DNA of 64,000 nucleotides. Source: Acetobacterium woodii (GTDB taxonomy: Bacteria > Bacillota > Clostridia > Eubacteriales > Eubacteriaceae). The translations under genes were made by a program, and so were the position numbers. The notes below the pieces were generated by a model. It was not told the DNA's origin. It ran no database searches and saw only the letters and a program-made list of their open reading frames with translations. Shown in pieces: positions 41,203 through 50,650 of this stretch. The stretch covers positions 186,001-250,000 of the forward strand of contig JACQZP010000019.1 of the NCBI GenBank assembly GCA_016213825.1. The letters run 5' to 3'. Position 1 is the first letter of the stretch. Each line of letters starts with the position of its first letter.

Positions 41203-43134
41203 TTGGAAAAGAACGTTATTATATTAGGAGCCGGATATTCGGGGATTCTAATTGCAAAAAAACTTGCCAGGCGTTTAAAAAGCCAGACCGATGTTAAAAT
41301 AACCTTAATCAACAAAAAAAGCTACCATACCATGCTTACCGAGCTTCATGAGGTGGCCGCCAATCGGGTGGAAGAAGACAGTATCCGAATCAGTATTAAA
41401 CGCATTTTTGAAGGCCGAAATGTTGATGTAGTAGTGGATACGATCACCGAAATCGACTATGAAAAAAAACAATTAACTGGGAAAAAATCTAGCTACAGTT
41501 ACGATTATCTGGTAATGGCATCGGGTTCACAGCCATCGTTTTTTGGCATTTGTGGAGCGGAAGACTATACCTACAAACTGTGGTCTTATGAAGATGCCAT
41601 CAAGCTGAAGGGGCATATCTTTGAAATGTTCACAAAAGCGCTACAGGAAACCGATCCGGCCGAAAAACAGAAATTGCTTAGTTTTTATGTGCTGGGGGCC
41701 GGATTTACCGGCGTTGAGATGGCTGGCGAACTGGCTGAATGGGTCCCGATCCTCTGTAAAGAGTTTGAAATTGATCGCGAAGTGGTTAAGATCACACTGG
41801 TTGATATGATGGACCGAGTTGTCCCCAATTTATCCGAAGCGCTATCGGAAAAAGCGAAAAGACGACTGGAAAAAATGGGCGTAGAGGTCAGATTAAAAAC
41901 AGCCGTTGATTGCATTAGCGCCGATTCTATCGGTCTTAAACAAGCTGAACAACATCAGGAATTGCCAACCAATACGGTTGTCTGGGCGGCCGGCATTGAG
42001 AGTTCCGATATTGCCAATCAGGCGGTTCAACTTACCCAGGTTGGCCGCGGCCGCATTAAAACCGATGAATTTCTCAGAGCCGAAGGAAAAGAGGATGTTT
42101 TTATCGCCGGGGATAATATGTTTTATATTCCTGAGGGTGAATCAGCGCCGGTGCCCCAGATGGTTGAAAACTGCGAACAATCGGCGGATACAGTCGCTCA
42201 TAATCTAACCAGTGCCATTACCGAAACCGGAGCAATGGAAAAATATGCTCCTAAGTTCCACGGAGTAATGGTTAGTATCGGCGGGCGTTATGGTATTTCT
42301 TATGTCGGCACTGCCAAAAAGAAATTTGCCTTACCATCGTTCCTCTCGCAATTTGTGAAACATTTTATTAATATCATTTATTTTGTCCAAATTTTGGGAT
42401 GGAATAAGGTCTTTAGCTATATCCGGCATGAGTTTTTTACCATCCGCAATTGCCGCAGTTTTGTTGGTGGTCATTTTTCAAATCGAACCCTCAGTTTTTT
42501 ATTGGTACCGCTACGGGTTTTCTTAGGGGCCTTCTGGGTCTATGAGGGCATTAAGAAAGTCAATGAAGGCTGGCTTCAAAAGCCGATGCTGACGCCCTTT
42601 TTCAAAGGCGCCAACGATCTGTTTTATTCAATTCTCCAGGCTGGTACCGGTGGTGGAGGCGATGCCGTGTCAAGTGCCACCGCGGCAGGCCAGAGTACTG
42701 CAGCGGCCGGAACCCTGCTGATTAATTGGAATATCTTAGGTCTCTTTAAAATTATTGTGATTCAGACGACGGATATTGCCATTAAATTTCAGGTGGGCTT
42801 AATGGACTGGTTTAAGGATACTGTTATTTTAAGCAGCGGCGGGTCAGAGATATTTTTTCAGACCGTAATTGTCTATTCTGAAATAATCGTCGGGGTACTT
42901 CTGATCGTCGGTCTTTTTACCACCGTTTCCTCTTTGTATTCAATCGTTCTCCAGGCGATGTTTGTCGCAACTACCGGGCTTTACCTGAGTACCTGGTGGA
43001 TGATTTTTGCGGCAGTGGCGGTTATTTTTGGCGGAGGGAGCGTATTCGGACTTGATTATTATGCAATGCCCTGGTTAAAAGAACACTATAAGAATTTAAA
43101 AATCGTCCGAAAACTATATATTTATCATGATTAA
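41203..43134 (+). CDS. Type II NADH dehydrogenase fused to a DoxX-like membrane domain
   Basis: Protein of 643 aa. Residues 1-400 are an FAD oxidoreductase of the NDH-2 type: first nucleotide motif ILGAGYSGILIAKKL, second YVLGAGFTGVEMAGELAEW, and FIAGDN near residue 303. Residues about 415-640 contain several membrane helices of DoxX/DoxD type (LRVFLGAFWVYEGIKKVNEGW and later segments). It would oxidise NADH at the membrane and pass electrons to a quinone-like acceptor. Start TTG 41203 follows CGGAGGTGCATT. The polyprenyl synthase gene overlaps its end by eight bases. Confidence 0.88.
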   Translation: MEKNVIILGAGYSGILIAKKLARRLKSQTDVKITLINKKSYHTMLTELHEVAANRVEEDSIRISIKRIFEGRNVDVVVDTITEIDYEKKQLTGKKSSYSYDYLVMASGSQPSFFGICGAEDYTYKLWSYEDAIKLKGHIFEMFTKALQETDPAEKQKLLSFYVLGAGFTGVEMAGELAEWVPILCKEFEIDREVVKITLVDMMDRVVPNLSEALSEKAKRRLEKMGVEVRLKTAVDCISADSIGLKQAEQHQELPTNTVVWAAGIESSDIANQAVQLTQVGRGRIKTDEFLRAEGKEDVFIAGDNMFYIPEGESAPVPQMVENCEQSADTVAHNLTSAITETGAMEKYAPKFHGVMVSIGGRYGISYVGTAKKKFALPSFLSQFVKHFINIIYFVQILGWNKVFSYIRHEFFTIRNCRSFVGGHFSNRTLSFLLVPLRVFLGAFWVYEGIKKVNEGWLQKPMLTPFFKGANDLFYSILQAGTGGGGDAVSSATAAGQSTAAAGTLLINWNILGLFKIIVIQTTDIAIKFQVGLMDWFKDTVILSSGGSEIFFQTVIVYSEIIVGVLLIVGLFTTVSSLYSIVLQAMFVATTGLYLSTWWMIFAAVAVIFGGGSVFGLDYYAMPWLKEHYKNLKIVRKLYIYHD

Positions 43135-44101
43135 GAGTGAATTACCCCAAAGACTAGACTACCAGGCTGCCCTTGAAGCAGTCAGGCGATTGATAAAAGA
43201 AACCTTATTGGATACCGACGAATTAATCTTAGCGATGATGCAACACCTGACCTTGGGAACTGGCAAAAACTTGAGAGCCATGTTATTACTGGTGTCGGCA
43301 ATGGATGATGAAGGTCTTGTCCCAGCTGATGCGGTTGTTGCCGGAGCTGCCGTGGAAATTTTGCACCTGGCCACCCTGGTCCACGATGACATCATCGATG
43401 AGGCCGAAATCAGACGAGGACAGGCCAGTCTGCAAAAGAAGTTTGGCAAAAAAGAAGCGGTAATCTGTGGCGATTACCTCTTCTGCATTGCAATAGCGAT
43501 GGTGGCCGAAATTTCCAACCGTTATCCTGAAAAGCTGAAGGAATTTACCCAAGCTATGACAAAAATATGTTTAGGTGAACTGCGGCAATTTAAACACAAT
43601 TCAGACACCGATCTGAGTGTTCTGACTTACCTGAAAATAATTGCTGGCAAAACTTCGGCGCTATTTTCACTGGCGATGTATTCCGGCGCGATCATAAACG
43701 GCAGCAGTGATAAGGAAGCCCGTTTTATGGGGCGGATTGGCCACAATATGGGGTTGGCTTTTCAGATCCTGGATGATTGTGCGGATTATGAAGCAGATGT
43801 TGTGGTCACTAAAAAAACGGTTAAGCATGACCTGGCCGATGAAGTCATCACCTTGCCGTTAATTTTTGCTTTTTTAAAAAAGCCCGAACTTAAACAGCAG
43901 ATTCATCAGCAGCAATTGTCCGTGGCCGAAATTAACGAAATTATTGCAGAGGTGGTCAATCTCGGCGGTGTATCAATGGCCCATGATGTGGCCGAAAAAT
44001 ATTACCACAAGACCAAAAAAATGATCGATACCCTGCCGAATAAGCATCAGCGATTATTGATCGGTGAGATCCTGGGGAGAATCTGGAAAGTTGAGAATTA
44101 A
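43127..44101 (+). CDS. Polyprenyl diphosphate synthase (trans type)
   Basis: Isoprenoid chain elongation enzyme of 324 aa. The first Asp-rich motif is VHDDIIDEAEIRRG and the second reads ILDDCADYE; GTGKNLRAMLLL carries the usual K-R positions. Similar in size to HepT/IspB long-chain synthases. It overlaps the NADH dehydrogenase gene and is followed four bases later by a UbiA-type prenyltransferase, so its product is presumably the side chain attached to an aromatic head group. Confidence 0.9.
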   Translation: MIKSELPQRLDYQAALEAVRRLIKETLLDTDELILAMMQHLTLGTGKNLRAMLLLVSAMDDEGLVPADAVVAGAAVEILHLATLVHDDIIDEAEIRRGQASLQKKFGKKEAVICGDYLFCIAIAMVAEISNRYPEKLKEFTQAMTKICLGELRQFKHNSDTDLSVLTYLKIIAGKTSALFSLAMYSGAIINGSSDKEARFMGRIGHNMGLAFQILDDCADYEADVVVTKKTVKHDLADEVITLPLIFAFLKKPELKQQIHQQQLSVAEINEIIAEVVNLGGVSMAHDVAEKYYHKTKKMIDTLPNKHQRLLIGEILGRIWKVEN

Positions 44102-44104
44102 CCG

Positions 44105-45010
44105 ATGATTCAGCGATTTTTAAGTTATGTCGAGATTCGGACAAAAATAGCCAGTCTGCTGCCCTTTTTACTGGGTTTGACATATGTTCTATATGCCTAT
44201 CAACAGATAAATATTTTGAATACCCTGCTATTTTTCACTTCAATGCTGAGCTTTGATATGGCAACAACCGCCCTGAATAATTATATCGATGTGAGAACAA
44301 ATGATAAAATACTGGAATTTTCTGAGAAAACCGCCAAACAGATATTAATTTTTCTCTTGGTTCTGGCCACCTTATTGGGGCTGGCGCTCGTATTTTATAC
44401 TGGCGTGGTCGTTTTGGTTTTGGGAGCCCTTTGTTTTGGCGTGGGGATTTTCTATACCTTCGGGCCGGTACCGATTTCGCGAATGCCATTGGGTGAAATT
44501 TTCTCCGGGTTATTTATGGGTTTACTGATTCCCTTTCTAGTGGTTTTCATTAATGCACCGGAGCACAGTCTGATTTATTTTACTTTTACAAATTGGCTGC
44601 TGCAAGTGTCATTTAGCATTTTGGAGCTGCTCAAATTGGGCGTTGTGACCATTCCGGCGATTGCCGGAATTGCCAATATTATGCTGGCCAATAATATCTG
44701 CGATGTGGAAGATGATGTTAAAGTAAATCGCTTTACGCTGCCTTATTATACAGGGGTAAAAAATGCCCTGACTATGTTTGCCGCCCTTTACTATCTGGGA
44801 TATGCGGCTATTATTGTAATGGTGCTGTTTGGATTGGTGCCAATTTATGGATTAATCGTGATTGCGGGTTTAATCCCGGTTCAAAAAAATATTTCGAAAT
44901 TCAGAAAACAACAATCCAAGACCAAAACCTTTTCCTTGAGTGTGCAAAATCTAGTGATCTTATTATTCCCGCTAATCCTTGTTTTGACAATCGGCGCGAT
45001 CCTTAATTAA
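44105..45010 (+). CDS. UbiA-family prenyltransferase, MenA-like
   Basis: Integral membrane prenyltransferase of 301 aa with about eight helices. The first Asp-rich loop is ALNNYIDVRTNDK and the second NNICDVEDDVKVNRFTLP, closest to the second motif of MenA, which transfers polyprenyl groups to 1,4-dihydroxy-2-naphthoate. No menB-menF, mqn or ubi head-group genes are in the window. It could make a menaquinone-like or other prenylated electron carrier used by the adjacent NADH dehydrogenase. Confidence 0.82.
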   Translation: MIQRFLSYVEIRTKIASLLPFLLGLTYVLYAYQQINILNTLLFFTSMLSFDMATTALNNYIDVRTNDKILEFSEKTAKQILIFLLVLATLLGLALVFYTGVVVLVLGALCFGVGIFYTFGPVPISRMPLGEIFSGLFMGLLIPFLVVFINAPEHSLIYFTFTNWLLQVSFSILELLKLGVVTIPAIAGIANIMLANNICDVEDDVKVNRFTLPYYTGVKNALTMFAALYYLGYAAIIVMVLFGLVPIYGLIVIAGLIPVQKNISKFRKQQSKTKTFSLSVQNLVILLFPLILVLTIGAILN

Positions 45011-45197
45011 ACTAATTTAAGCGATAAATTTACATGATCTTAATCTAAACTTTCCAAACCGTTAACATATGGTAATACAACGCATGTTAGACTTTTAACA
45101 GCGATAGAGATAATCGGGAAACCTAGCATCTTTATCGCTGTTATTTAGTTTATCAGGTATCAATCATATAAAAAGCAGAAGATGGAGAGAAGTGTAA

Positions 45198-47822
45198 ATG
45201 AAATGGTTTTATAATTTAAAAATAGGCCGCAAAGTAATTTTAGGATATCTGATCATCGCCGCCATTGCCGGGGGGATTGGGGCCATGGGACTGGTGGGGA
45301 TCCAGAAAATCAGTCAGCAGGATGTCTATCTTTATGAGAAAATGGCCAAGCCGTTGGGCGAACTGGTTTATATTGTCGACTCCTTTCAGGGTATTATCGG
45401 CAAAGTTGACGATTTGACTGGGGCCACAACGCCGGAGGACATTGATGCCATTGAAAAAGAAATCCTTAAAAAAAATGCCCGCTTTGATTCCAACTTGAAA
45501 ACCTTTCAAACGACCCTGATGGATCCGAAAGCCATCAAAATAGCCGATGAAACCTATTTGCTCAAAGATCAGTTTGATGCCATGGTCACCGAAATGATTG
45601 ATCTGGTTCATCAGGGGAAATCGGCAGAAGCGGCTGTTTTAGCAAACAGCAGTGAGTTTGAAGCGATCTATACTCAAATCGAAGCCAACTACCGGGAAAT
45701 GATGGAGTTGAAATTGGCGATAGTCAAAGACACTGCCAAAAGCAATCAGGCCATTGCAGCATCTTCAACGCTGCTGACGATTATCTTACTGGTGGTGGGG
45801 GTGATTCTCTCACTGCTACTGGGTTTGCTGATTGCGTCAACGATTACCAAACCGATTGCCAGAATCAATCTGATGATCAAAGAAATGAGTTTGGGTCATC
45901 TGGGGATGCGGTTGAATATGGAGTACCAGGATGAGGTTGGTGAAATGGCGGCGGCCATGGATCATTTTGCCGATGATCTGCAGCATGTAGTCATTGAAAC
46001 CATGCAACAGATTTCAGCTGGCGATCTTTCAGCCGACATTGAACCCAAGGATGATCAGGATGAAATAATCCCGGCGCTAAAACAGACCATCGAAACCATT
46101 CGCAGCCTGATTGCCGAGTCGGTGATGTTGTCCCAGGCTGCTGTCGAAGGTCGATTGGAAATCCGCGGCAATGCCGACGCTTTTAACGGCGGCTTCCGAG
46201 AAATTTTGGTGGGCTTCAATAACACCCTGGAGGCTCTGGTAGTGCCTCTGAATGTGGCCGCGGAATGTGTCAGCCAGATTGGTTGCGGGATCATCCCGGA
46301 AAAAATCGAGGACACCTACTATGGCGATTTCGAAACTTTTAAAAACAGTATCAATGCCAGTATTGATGGTCTGGAAGCCCTGAAAGAGGGGAATGATGTG
46401 TTAGGTCTGATGAACCAAAATGATTTTTCCCAGTCAATTCAGGGTGATTATCTGGGGATTTATGCCGAAATTGCTGAGTCCATCAACGGGATTCGCCGAC
46501 TGCTGCTGACGATTACCAGGATTGCCGGCAATATCAGTCAGGGAGATCTCGGCGATTTGCCGGAGCTGCAGCGGGACGGCAAACGCAGCGAAAATGATCG
46601 GTTGATGCCAACCTTGGTGGCGATGATGGAAAATATTTACCGGCTGGTGGCCGAAACCGAAACCATGGCGCAGATTGCAGTAGAAGGGGACTTGAGTTAT
46701 CGCGGCGACAGCAGTAAGTTCAGTGGCGAGTATGCCACTGTCATTGACGGCTTTAATCAAACCTTGGATGCAGTGATCGAACCGGTCAAAGAAGCGTCCA
46801 GCGTGCTTCAGGAATTGGCCCAAGGTAACCTGCACACCATGGTGATGGGGGAATACCAGGGTGATCACGCCAAAATTAAAAAGGATCTCAACCAAACTAT
46901 CGTTTCCCTGGAAGCCTATGTGGGCGAAATTACTGGGACGCTGGTAGCAATGGGGCGGGGGAATCTCAATCAGGAAATTACCACCGAATTCCGGGGCGAT
47001 TTTTCAGCCATTAAAAAGTCCCTCAATGATATTAATATGCAGCTTAGCACTACTCTTTACGACATCGATGCGGTTTCTGCCCAGGTCGAAAGTGGTGCCA
47101 TCCAGATTTCTGACAGCGGCCAGGCGTTGGCTCAGGGTACCACCGAACAGGCCAGTTCGATCGAGGAACTGACCGCCTCCATCGAAGAGGTCGCAGATGA
47201 AACGAAACACAATGCCATCCGGGCGAATGAAGCGAATGAACGGGCGATGGCTGTGCGTGAGAATGCAGCAGTTGGCAACACCCAAATGGGGAAAATGGTT
47301 GCCGCCATGGCTGAGATCAACGAATCGTCCCAAAATATTTCTAAAATCATTAAGGTGATTGATGATATTGCTTTCCAAACTAATATTTTAGCGCTCAATG
47401 CGGCCGTTGAAGCGGCTCGAGCCGGGCAGCACGGCAAAGGCTTTGCCGTGGTTGCCCAGGAAGTCCGAAATCTGGCGGTTCGCAGCAGTGAAGCCGCCAA
47501 AGAAACCACCAGTCTGATTGAAGGCTCCATTGATAAGGTGGAAGTGGGCACCCGGATTGCCGATGAAACGGCAGTCAGTCTCAAAGAAATCTTAGCGGAG
47601 ATTGAAAAAGTAACCGACCTGGTTAAAAATATCGCCCAGGCATCCAGCGATCAGGCCCGGGAAATCGAACAGATTAATCAGGGTATTGATCAGGTTTCAA
47701 TGGTGGTTCAAACCAATTCGGCGACAGCCGAGCAAAGTGCCGCCGCCAGCGAAGAACTTTCCGGTCAGGCCCAAATGCTCAAACAAATGGTGGGCAAATT
47801 TGAAATCAGACCCCAGCGATAG
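45198..47822 (+). CDS. Methyl-accepting chemotaxis protein with extended HAMP-like array
   Basis: Chemoreceptor of 874 aa. Membrane helices at about residues 12-34 and 190-213 bracket a four-helix-bundle-type ligand domain. A HAMP domain follows, then about 300 residues of repeated HAMP-like segments (for example ETMQQISAGDLSADIEP, RIAGNISQGDLGDLP, SVLQELAQGNLHTMVMGEY, GTLVAMGRGNLNQEITTEF). The signalling tip DDIAFQTNILALNAAVEAAR is canonical. No C-terminal CheR tether pentapeptide is present. It is monocistronic, with a terminator after it. The ligand is unknown. Confidence 0.92.
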   Translation: MKWFYNLKIGRKVILGYLIIAAIAGGIGAMGLVGIQKISQQDVYLYEKMAKPLGELVYIVDSFQGIIGKVDDLTGATTPEDIDAIEKEILKKNARFDSNLKTFQTTLMDPKAIKIADETYLLKDQFDAMVTEMIDLVHQGKSAEAAVLANSSEFEAIYTQIEANYREMMELKLAIVKDTAKSNQAIAASSTLLTIILLVVGVILSLLLGLLIASTITKPIARINLMIKEMSLGHLGMRLNMEYQDEVGEMAAAMDHFADDLQHVVIETMQQISAGDLSADIEPKDDQDEIIPALKQTIETIRSLIAESVMLSQAAVEGRLEIRGNADAFNGGFREILVGFNNTLEALVVPLNVAAECVSQIGCGIIPEKIEDTYYGDFETFKNSINASIDGLEALKEGNDVLGLMNQNDFSQSIQGDYLGIYAEIAESINGIRRLLLTITRIAGNISQGDLGDLPELQRDGKRSENDRLMPTLVAMMENIYRLVAETETMAQIAVEGDLSYRGDSSKFSGEYATVIDGFNQTLDAVIEPVKEASSVLQELAQGNLHTMVMGEYQGDHAKIKKDLNQTIVSLEAYVGEITGTLVAMGRGNLNQEITTEFRGDFSAIKKSLNDINMQLSTTLYDIDAVSAQVESGAIQISDSGQALAQGTTEQASSIEELTASIEEVADETKHNAIRANEANERAMAVRENAAVGNTQMGKMVAAMAEINESSQNISKIIKVIDDIAFQTNILALNAAVEAARAGQHGKGFAVVAQEVRNLAVRSSEAAKETTSLIEGSIDKVEVGTRIADETAVSLKEILAEIEKVTDLVKNIAQASSDQAREIEQINQGIDQVSMVVQTNSATAEQSAAASEELSGQAQMLKQMVGKFEIRPQR

Positions 47823-47860
47823 TTACGAAATACAGAGTCTCAAATGTTTATTGACAACCG

Positions 47861-47887
47861 ATGAACCCTTTAGGGGTTCTTTTTTTG
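47861..47887 (+). terminator. Terminator after the chemoreceptor gene
   Basis: GAACCC (47863-47868) and GGGTTC (47874-47879) with a short loop and an eight-T run. Confidence 0.8.
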
Positions 47888-47898
47888 TTTAATAATCC

Positions 47899-47945
47899 TT
47901 GACAATTATTCAAGATAGTATTATTGTATTAAGTAAGTAATACAA
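47899..47945 (+). promoter_or_regulatory. Promoter and GntR operator of the ABC transporter unit
   Basis: TTGACA (47899-47904), 17-base spacer, TATTGT (47922-47927). Over the -10 box and start lies a perfect dyad TTGTATTA (47924-47931) / TAATACAA (47938-47945), with further TAATACA repeats before the ribosome site, as expected for a YtrA-type autorepressor. Confidence 0.75.
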
Positions 47946-47973
47946 CAATACAATAATACACAGGAGGACAGCA

Positions 47974-48363
47974 ATGAAATGGTACATCGATTCCGATCGG
48001 CCGATCTATAAACAGTTGGTTGAACAAATAGAGCTCCGCATCATCTCAGGATTTTATGCCCCGGGAGATAAACTTGAATCAGTACGGGAGCTGGCCATGG
48101 ATGCGGGAGTTAATCCCAATACCATGCAGAAATCGTTGGCGGAACTTGAACGCATGGGCCTTGTTTTTGCACAAAGAACAAGTGGCAGATTTATTACGGA
48201 GGATTTGAAAGTGATCGAGGAAGCAAAAAAAACAATAGCCGTTCAGGAAATTGGCGCTTTTCTGGAGAAAATGAAGAAGCTGGGACTGGATAAGCTGGAA
48301 ATATTGGCTTTAATGGAAAAAGTTGCGGAAGGGGAAAATCAGAATGACGATATTAAACGCTAA
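47974..48363 (+). CDS. GntR-family regulator, YtrA type
   Basis: Short GntR regulator of 129 aa. The winged helix holds IYKQLVEQIELRIISGFYAPGDKLESVRELAMDAGVNPNTMQKSL, and a short C-terminal helical tail replaces a ligand domain, as in YtrA proteins that sense through dimer changes or antibiotics. ATG 47974 follows CAGGAGGACAGCA. Its end overlaps the ABC ATPase start, so it is cotranscribed with and probably represses the transporter. Confidence 0.9.
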   Translation: MKWYIDSDRPIYKQLVEQIELRIISGFYAPGDKLESVRELAMDAGVNPNTMQKSLAELERMGLVFAQRTSGRFITEDLKVIEEAKKTIAVQEIGAFLEKMKKLGLDKLEILALMEKVAEGENQNDDIKR

Positions 48364-49039
48364 AAATCTGACCAAAACATTTGGCAAAAAGACCGCCCTG
48401 GCGCAAATTGACCTGGATATCCCCAGAGGCCGGATTATAGGTCTGCTTGGGCCAAATGGCAGCGGCAAGAGTACCTTTATCAAGCTGGCCACCGGACTGC
48501 TGGTGCCGACGGCTGGTGAAATTACTATTGATGGTGTGGCGCCGGGGGTTGACACTAAATCGAAAACCTCATACCTGTCCGAACGTACTTATCTTAACGG
48601 TTGGATGCGTGTGAACGAGCTGCTCGCTTTTTTTGAGGATTTTTATCAGGACTTTAACCGCATTAAGGCCGAAAATATGCTCAAGGATTTAAATATCAAC
48701 CCTAACGACCGCTTAAAGACCATGTCCAAGGGCACCAAAGAAAAGGTGCAGCTGATTTTAGTGATGAGCCGGTCAGCCGAGCTTTATCTACTGGATGAAC
48801 CGATTGGCGGCGTCGATCCGGCCGCCCGGGATTATATTCTCAATACGATTATTACCAATTATAAAGAAGATGCCTCGGTGATTATCTCAACCCACTTAAT
48901 TGCTGATATTGAACAAATATTGGACGATATTGTCTTTATCTCAAATGGGGAAATTACACTGACATCTTCAGTCGACGAAATAAGAGAAACACATAACCAG
49001 TCAGTGGATGGATTATTCAGGGAGGTTTTTAAATGCTAA
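48344..49039 (+). CDS. ABC transporter ATPase (YtrB/CcmA type)
   Basis: ATPase of 231 aa. Walker A GPNGSGKST, a Q-loop in the SYLSERTYL region, the signature shortened to MSKGTKEKVQL, Walker B LYLLDEPIGGVDP and the switch His in ISTHLI are present. The signature departs from LSGGQ, as is usual for this subfamily. ATG 48344 lies inside the regulator's end and after GGAAGGGG; the longer frame at 48323 is not favoured. Partner of the membrane protein that follows with seven bases of overlap. Confidence 0.9.
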   Translation: MTILNAKNLTKTFGKKTALAQIDLDIPRGRIIGLLGPNGSGKSTFIKLATGLLVPTAGEITIDGVAPGVDTKSKTSYLSERTYLNGWMRVNELLAFFEDFYQDFNRIKAENMLKDLNINPNDRLKTMSKGTKEKVQLILVMSRSAELYLLDEPIGGVDPAARDYILNTIITNYKEDASVIISTHLIADIEQILDDIVFISNGEITLTSSVDEIRETHNQSVDGLFREVFKC

Positions 49040-49863
49040 CAAAGTTACTCAAAAACGAAATAAAGGCCACAGGGAGAATTTTCCTTCCCTTATACGGAGC
49101 GCTACTGATTTTAACAATTGTTACAAAATTGGCATTGACTTTCGGTGCCCCCGATTTTTTTAGTGATAATGTGGCCACCAACCCATTTATGGAAGTGGTG
49201 ATCGGAATCAGTTTCACCCTTTATTTTATCGCCGTGGTGGCCTTATCAGTGATGACATTGGTGATGATTATTCAGCGGTTTTATAAAAATTTATTTACCG
49301 ACGAGGGCTATTTGATGTTTTCGTTACCGGTTAAGACCTGGGAACTGGTTATATCTAAACTACTAGTGGGACTGATGTGGTCAGCCGTCTGTACACTGAT
49401 GTTTGTGGTATCATTTTTTATTCTCTCTCTGGGTTCATTTACGATGATGGATCTGACCCAGGGTATTAGCGCCGCATACACGGATTATTCAAACACCTTT
49501 GGTGCGAGTCTCAATGTTTTGATTTTTGAAATCATTATTTTTGGGATTGTCAGTACCGTAGCTTCAATTCTGATGATTTACGTATCGATTGCGATTGGAC
49601 AATTATTTAATCAACACCGGATAGTGGCCTCGTTTGGAGCCTATATTGTCATTACCATTGCGATTCAGATTATCAGCTCAATCGTGATGGCCGTTTTTGC
49701 CATCAGCAATCTGGATACCGTGATTTCCCAAGGCAATGATATTCAGGCGATGGAGATGATGCATTGGATCATTAATGTTTCAACCTTTTTAAATGTGATT
49801 TTATGTGGCGCTTTTTATTTTGCCACCCAATATATTATGAAAAATCGTTTAAATCTGGAATAA
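49033..49863 (+). CDS. ABC-2 type permease
   Basis: Membrane protein of 276 aa with about six predicted helices (for example LYGALLILTIVTKLAL, VVIGISFTLYFIAVVALSVM, LMWSAVCTLMFVVSFFIL). It is encoded immediately after and overlapping the ATPase, so the two form an exporter in the GntR-controlled unit. The substrate is unknown; YtrA-type loci are often induced by cell-wall-active compounds. Confidence 0.85.
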   Translation: MLTKLLKNEIKATGRIFLPLYGALLILTIVTKLALTFGAPDFFSDNVATNPFMEVVIGISFTLYFIAVVALSVMTLVMIIQRFYKNLFTDEGYLMFSLPVKTWELVISKLLVGLMWSAVCTLMFVVSFFILSLGSFTMMDLTQGISAAYTDYSNTFGASLNVLIFEIIIFGIVSTVASILMIYVSIAIGQLFNQHRIVASFGAYIVITIAIQIISSIVMAVFAISNLDTVISQGNDIQAMEMMHWIINVSTFLNVILCGAFYFATQYIMKNRLNLE

Positions 49864-49937
49864 TTATTAGCTCATTTATGTTATAATAGTGAGCAACATA
49901 ATGTTAAGTAAATCATTAGGAAAGAGGGTCGATTTTA

Positions 49938-50618
49938 ATTTTTATCCAAGTCAGAGATTTGTACAAAGATTTTATGTTGGGGAAAGAAGACATCCACATC
50001 CTCAAGGGAATCAATTTGGACATTGAACAAGGGGAAATGGTGGCCCTTCTGGGTCCTTCGGGATCGGGAAAATCCACCTTTTTAAATGTCTTAGGGGGGC
50101 TGGTACCGCCCACATCCGGGGAAATCAAGATTCGCGATTATCTGATCAGCGAGATGACCGAGAACGAACTTTGTCTGTTCAGGCGGGAACACCTGGGTTT
50201 TATTTTTCAATCCTATAATCTAATCTCAACCATGACGGCGATGGAAAATGTGGCCTTGGCATTAACCTTTGCCGGAGTCAAAAAAGAAATCCGCCGGGAG
50301 CGAGCCAAAGAAGCTCTGGAAGTGGTGGGACTGGTCGACCGGATGGGCCACAAGCCCAGTGAACTGTCCGGCGGCCAGCAGCAACGGGTTAGTATTGCCC
50401 GAGCTCTGGTTAACCACCCGGAGATTATTCTGGCCGATGAACCAACCGGGAATCTGGATTCTAAAACCAGTGCCGATATTATGGAAATGATCACCCGGCT
50501 GAATCGGGAAGAAAATCAGACCTTTGTTATCGTCACCCATGATCCGGACACCACCAAATATTGCACCAAGGTCATCCATATGCAGGATGGCCTTATTGAA
50601 CGTTCAGTGAATCAATAA
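49938..50618 (+). CDS. MacB/LolD-type ABC ATPase, probable ATT start
   Basis: ATPase of 226 aa for a MacB-type system. Walker [10 protein letters not shown], signature LSGGQQQRV and Walker [14 protein letters not shown] are canonical. The frame is closed by TAG at 49917, and the only standard start before the core is TTG 49959, which would remove the first beta strand. Codons from ATT 49938 read [11 protein letters not shown], exactly the expected opening of this family, and AGGAAAGAGGG lies 9-19 bases upstream. I therefore favour an ATT start at 49938 (or ATT 49932), with TTG 49959 as the alternative. Confidence 0.85.
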   Translation: MFIQVRDLYKDFMLGKEDIHILKGINLDIEQGEMVALLGPSGSGKSTFLNVLGGLVPPTSGEIKIRDYLISEMTENELCLFRREHLGFIFQSYNLISTMTAMENVALALTFAGVKKEIRRERAKEALEVVGLVDRMGHKPSELSGGQQQRVSIARALVNHPEIILADEPTGNLDSKTSADIMEMITRLNREENQTFVIVTHDPDTTKYCTKVIHMQDGLIERSVNQ

Positions 50619-50650
50619 CAGGAATTATAAAAATAGAAATGGAGAAGAAG

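Noticed and set aside
45240-47584. Long antisense frames within the chemoreceptor gene
   Set aside because: They mirror codon usage of the plus-strand gene and show no family similarity or ribosome sites.
47899-47973. AT-rich tandem TAATACA repeats as a simple-sequence or phase-variable tract
   Set aside because: The perfect dyad over the -10 box before a GntR gene explains them better as an operator.
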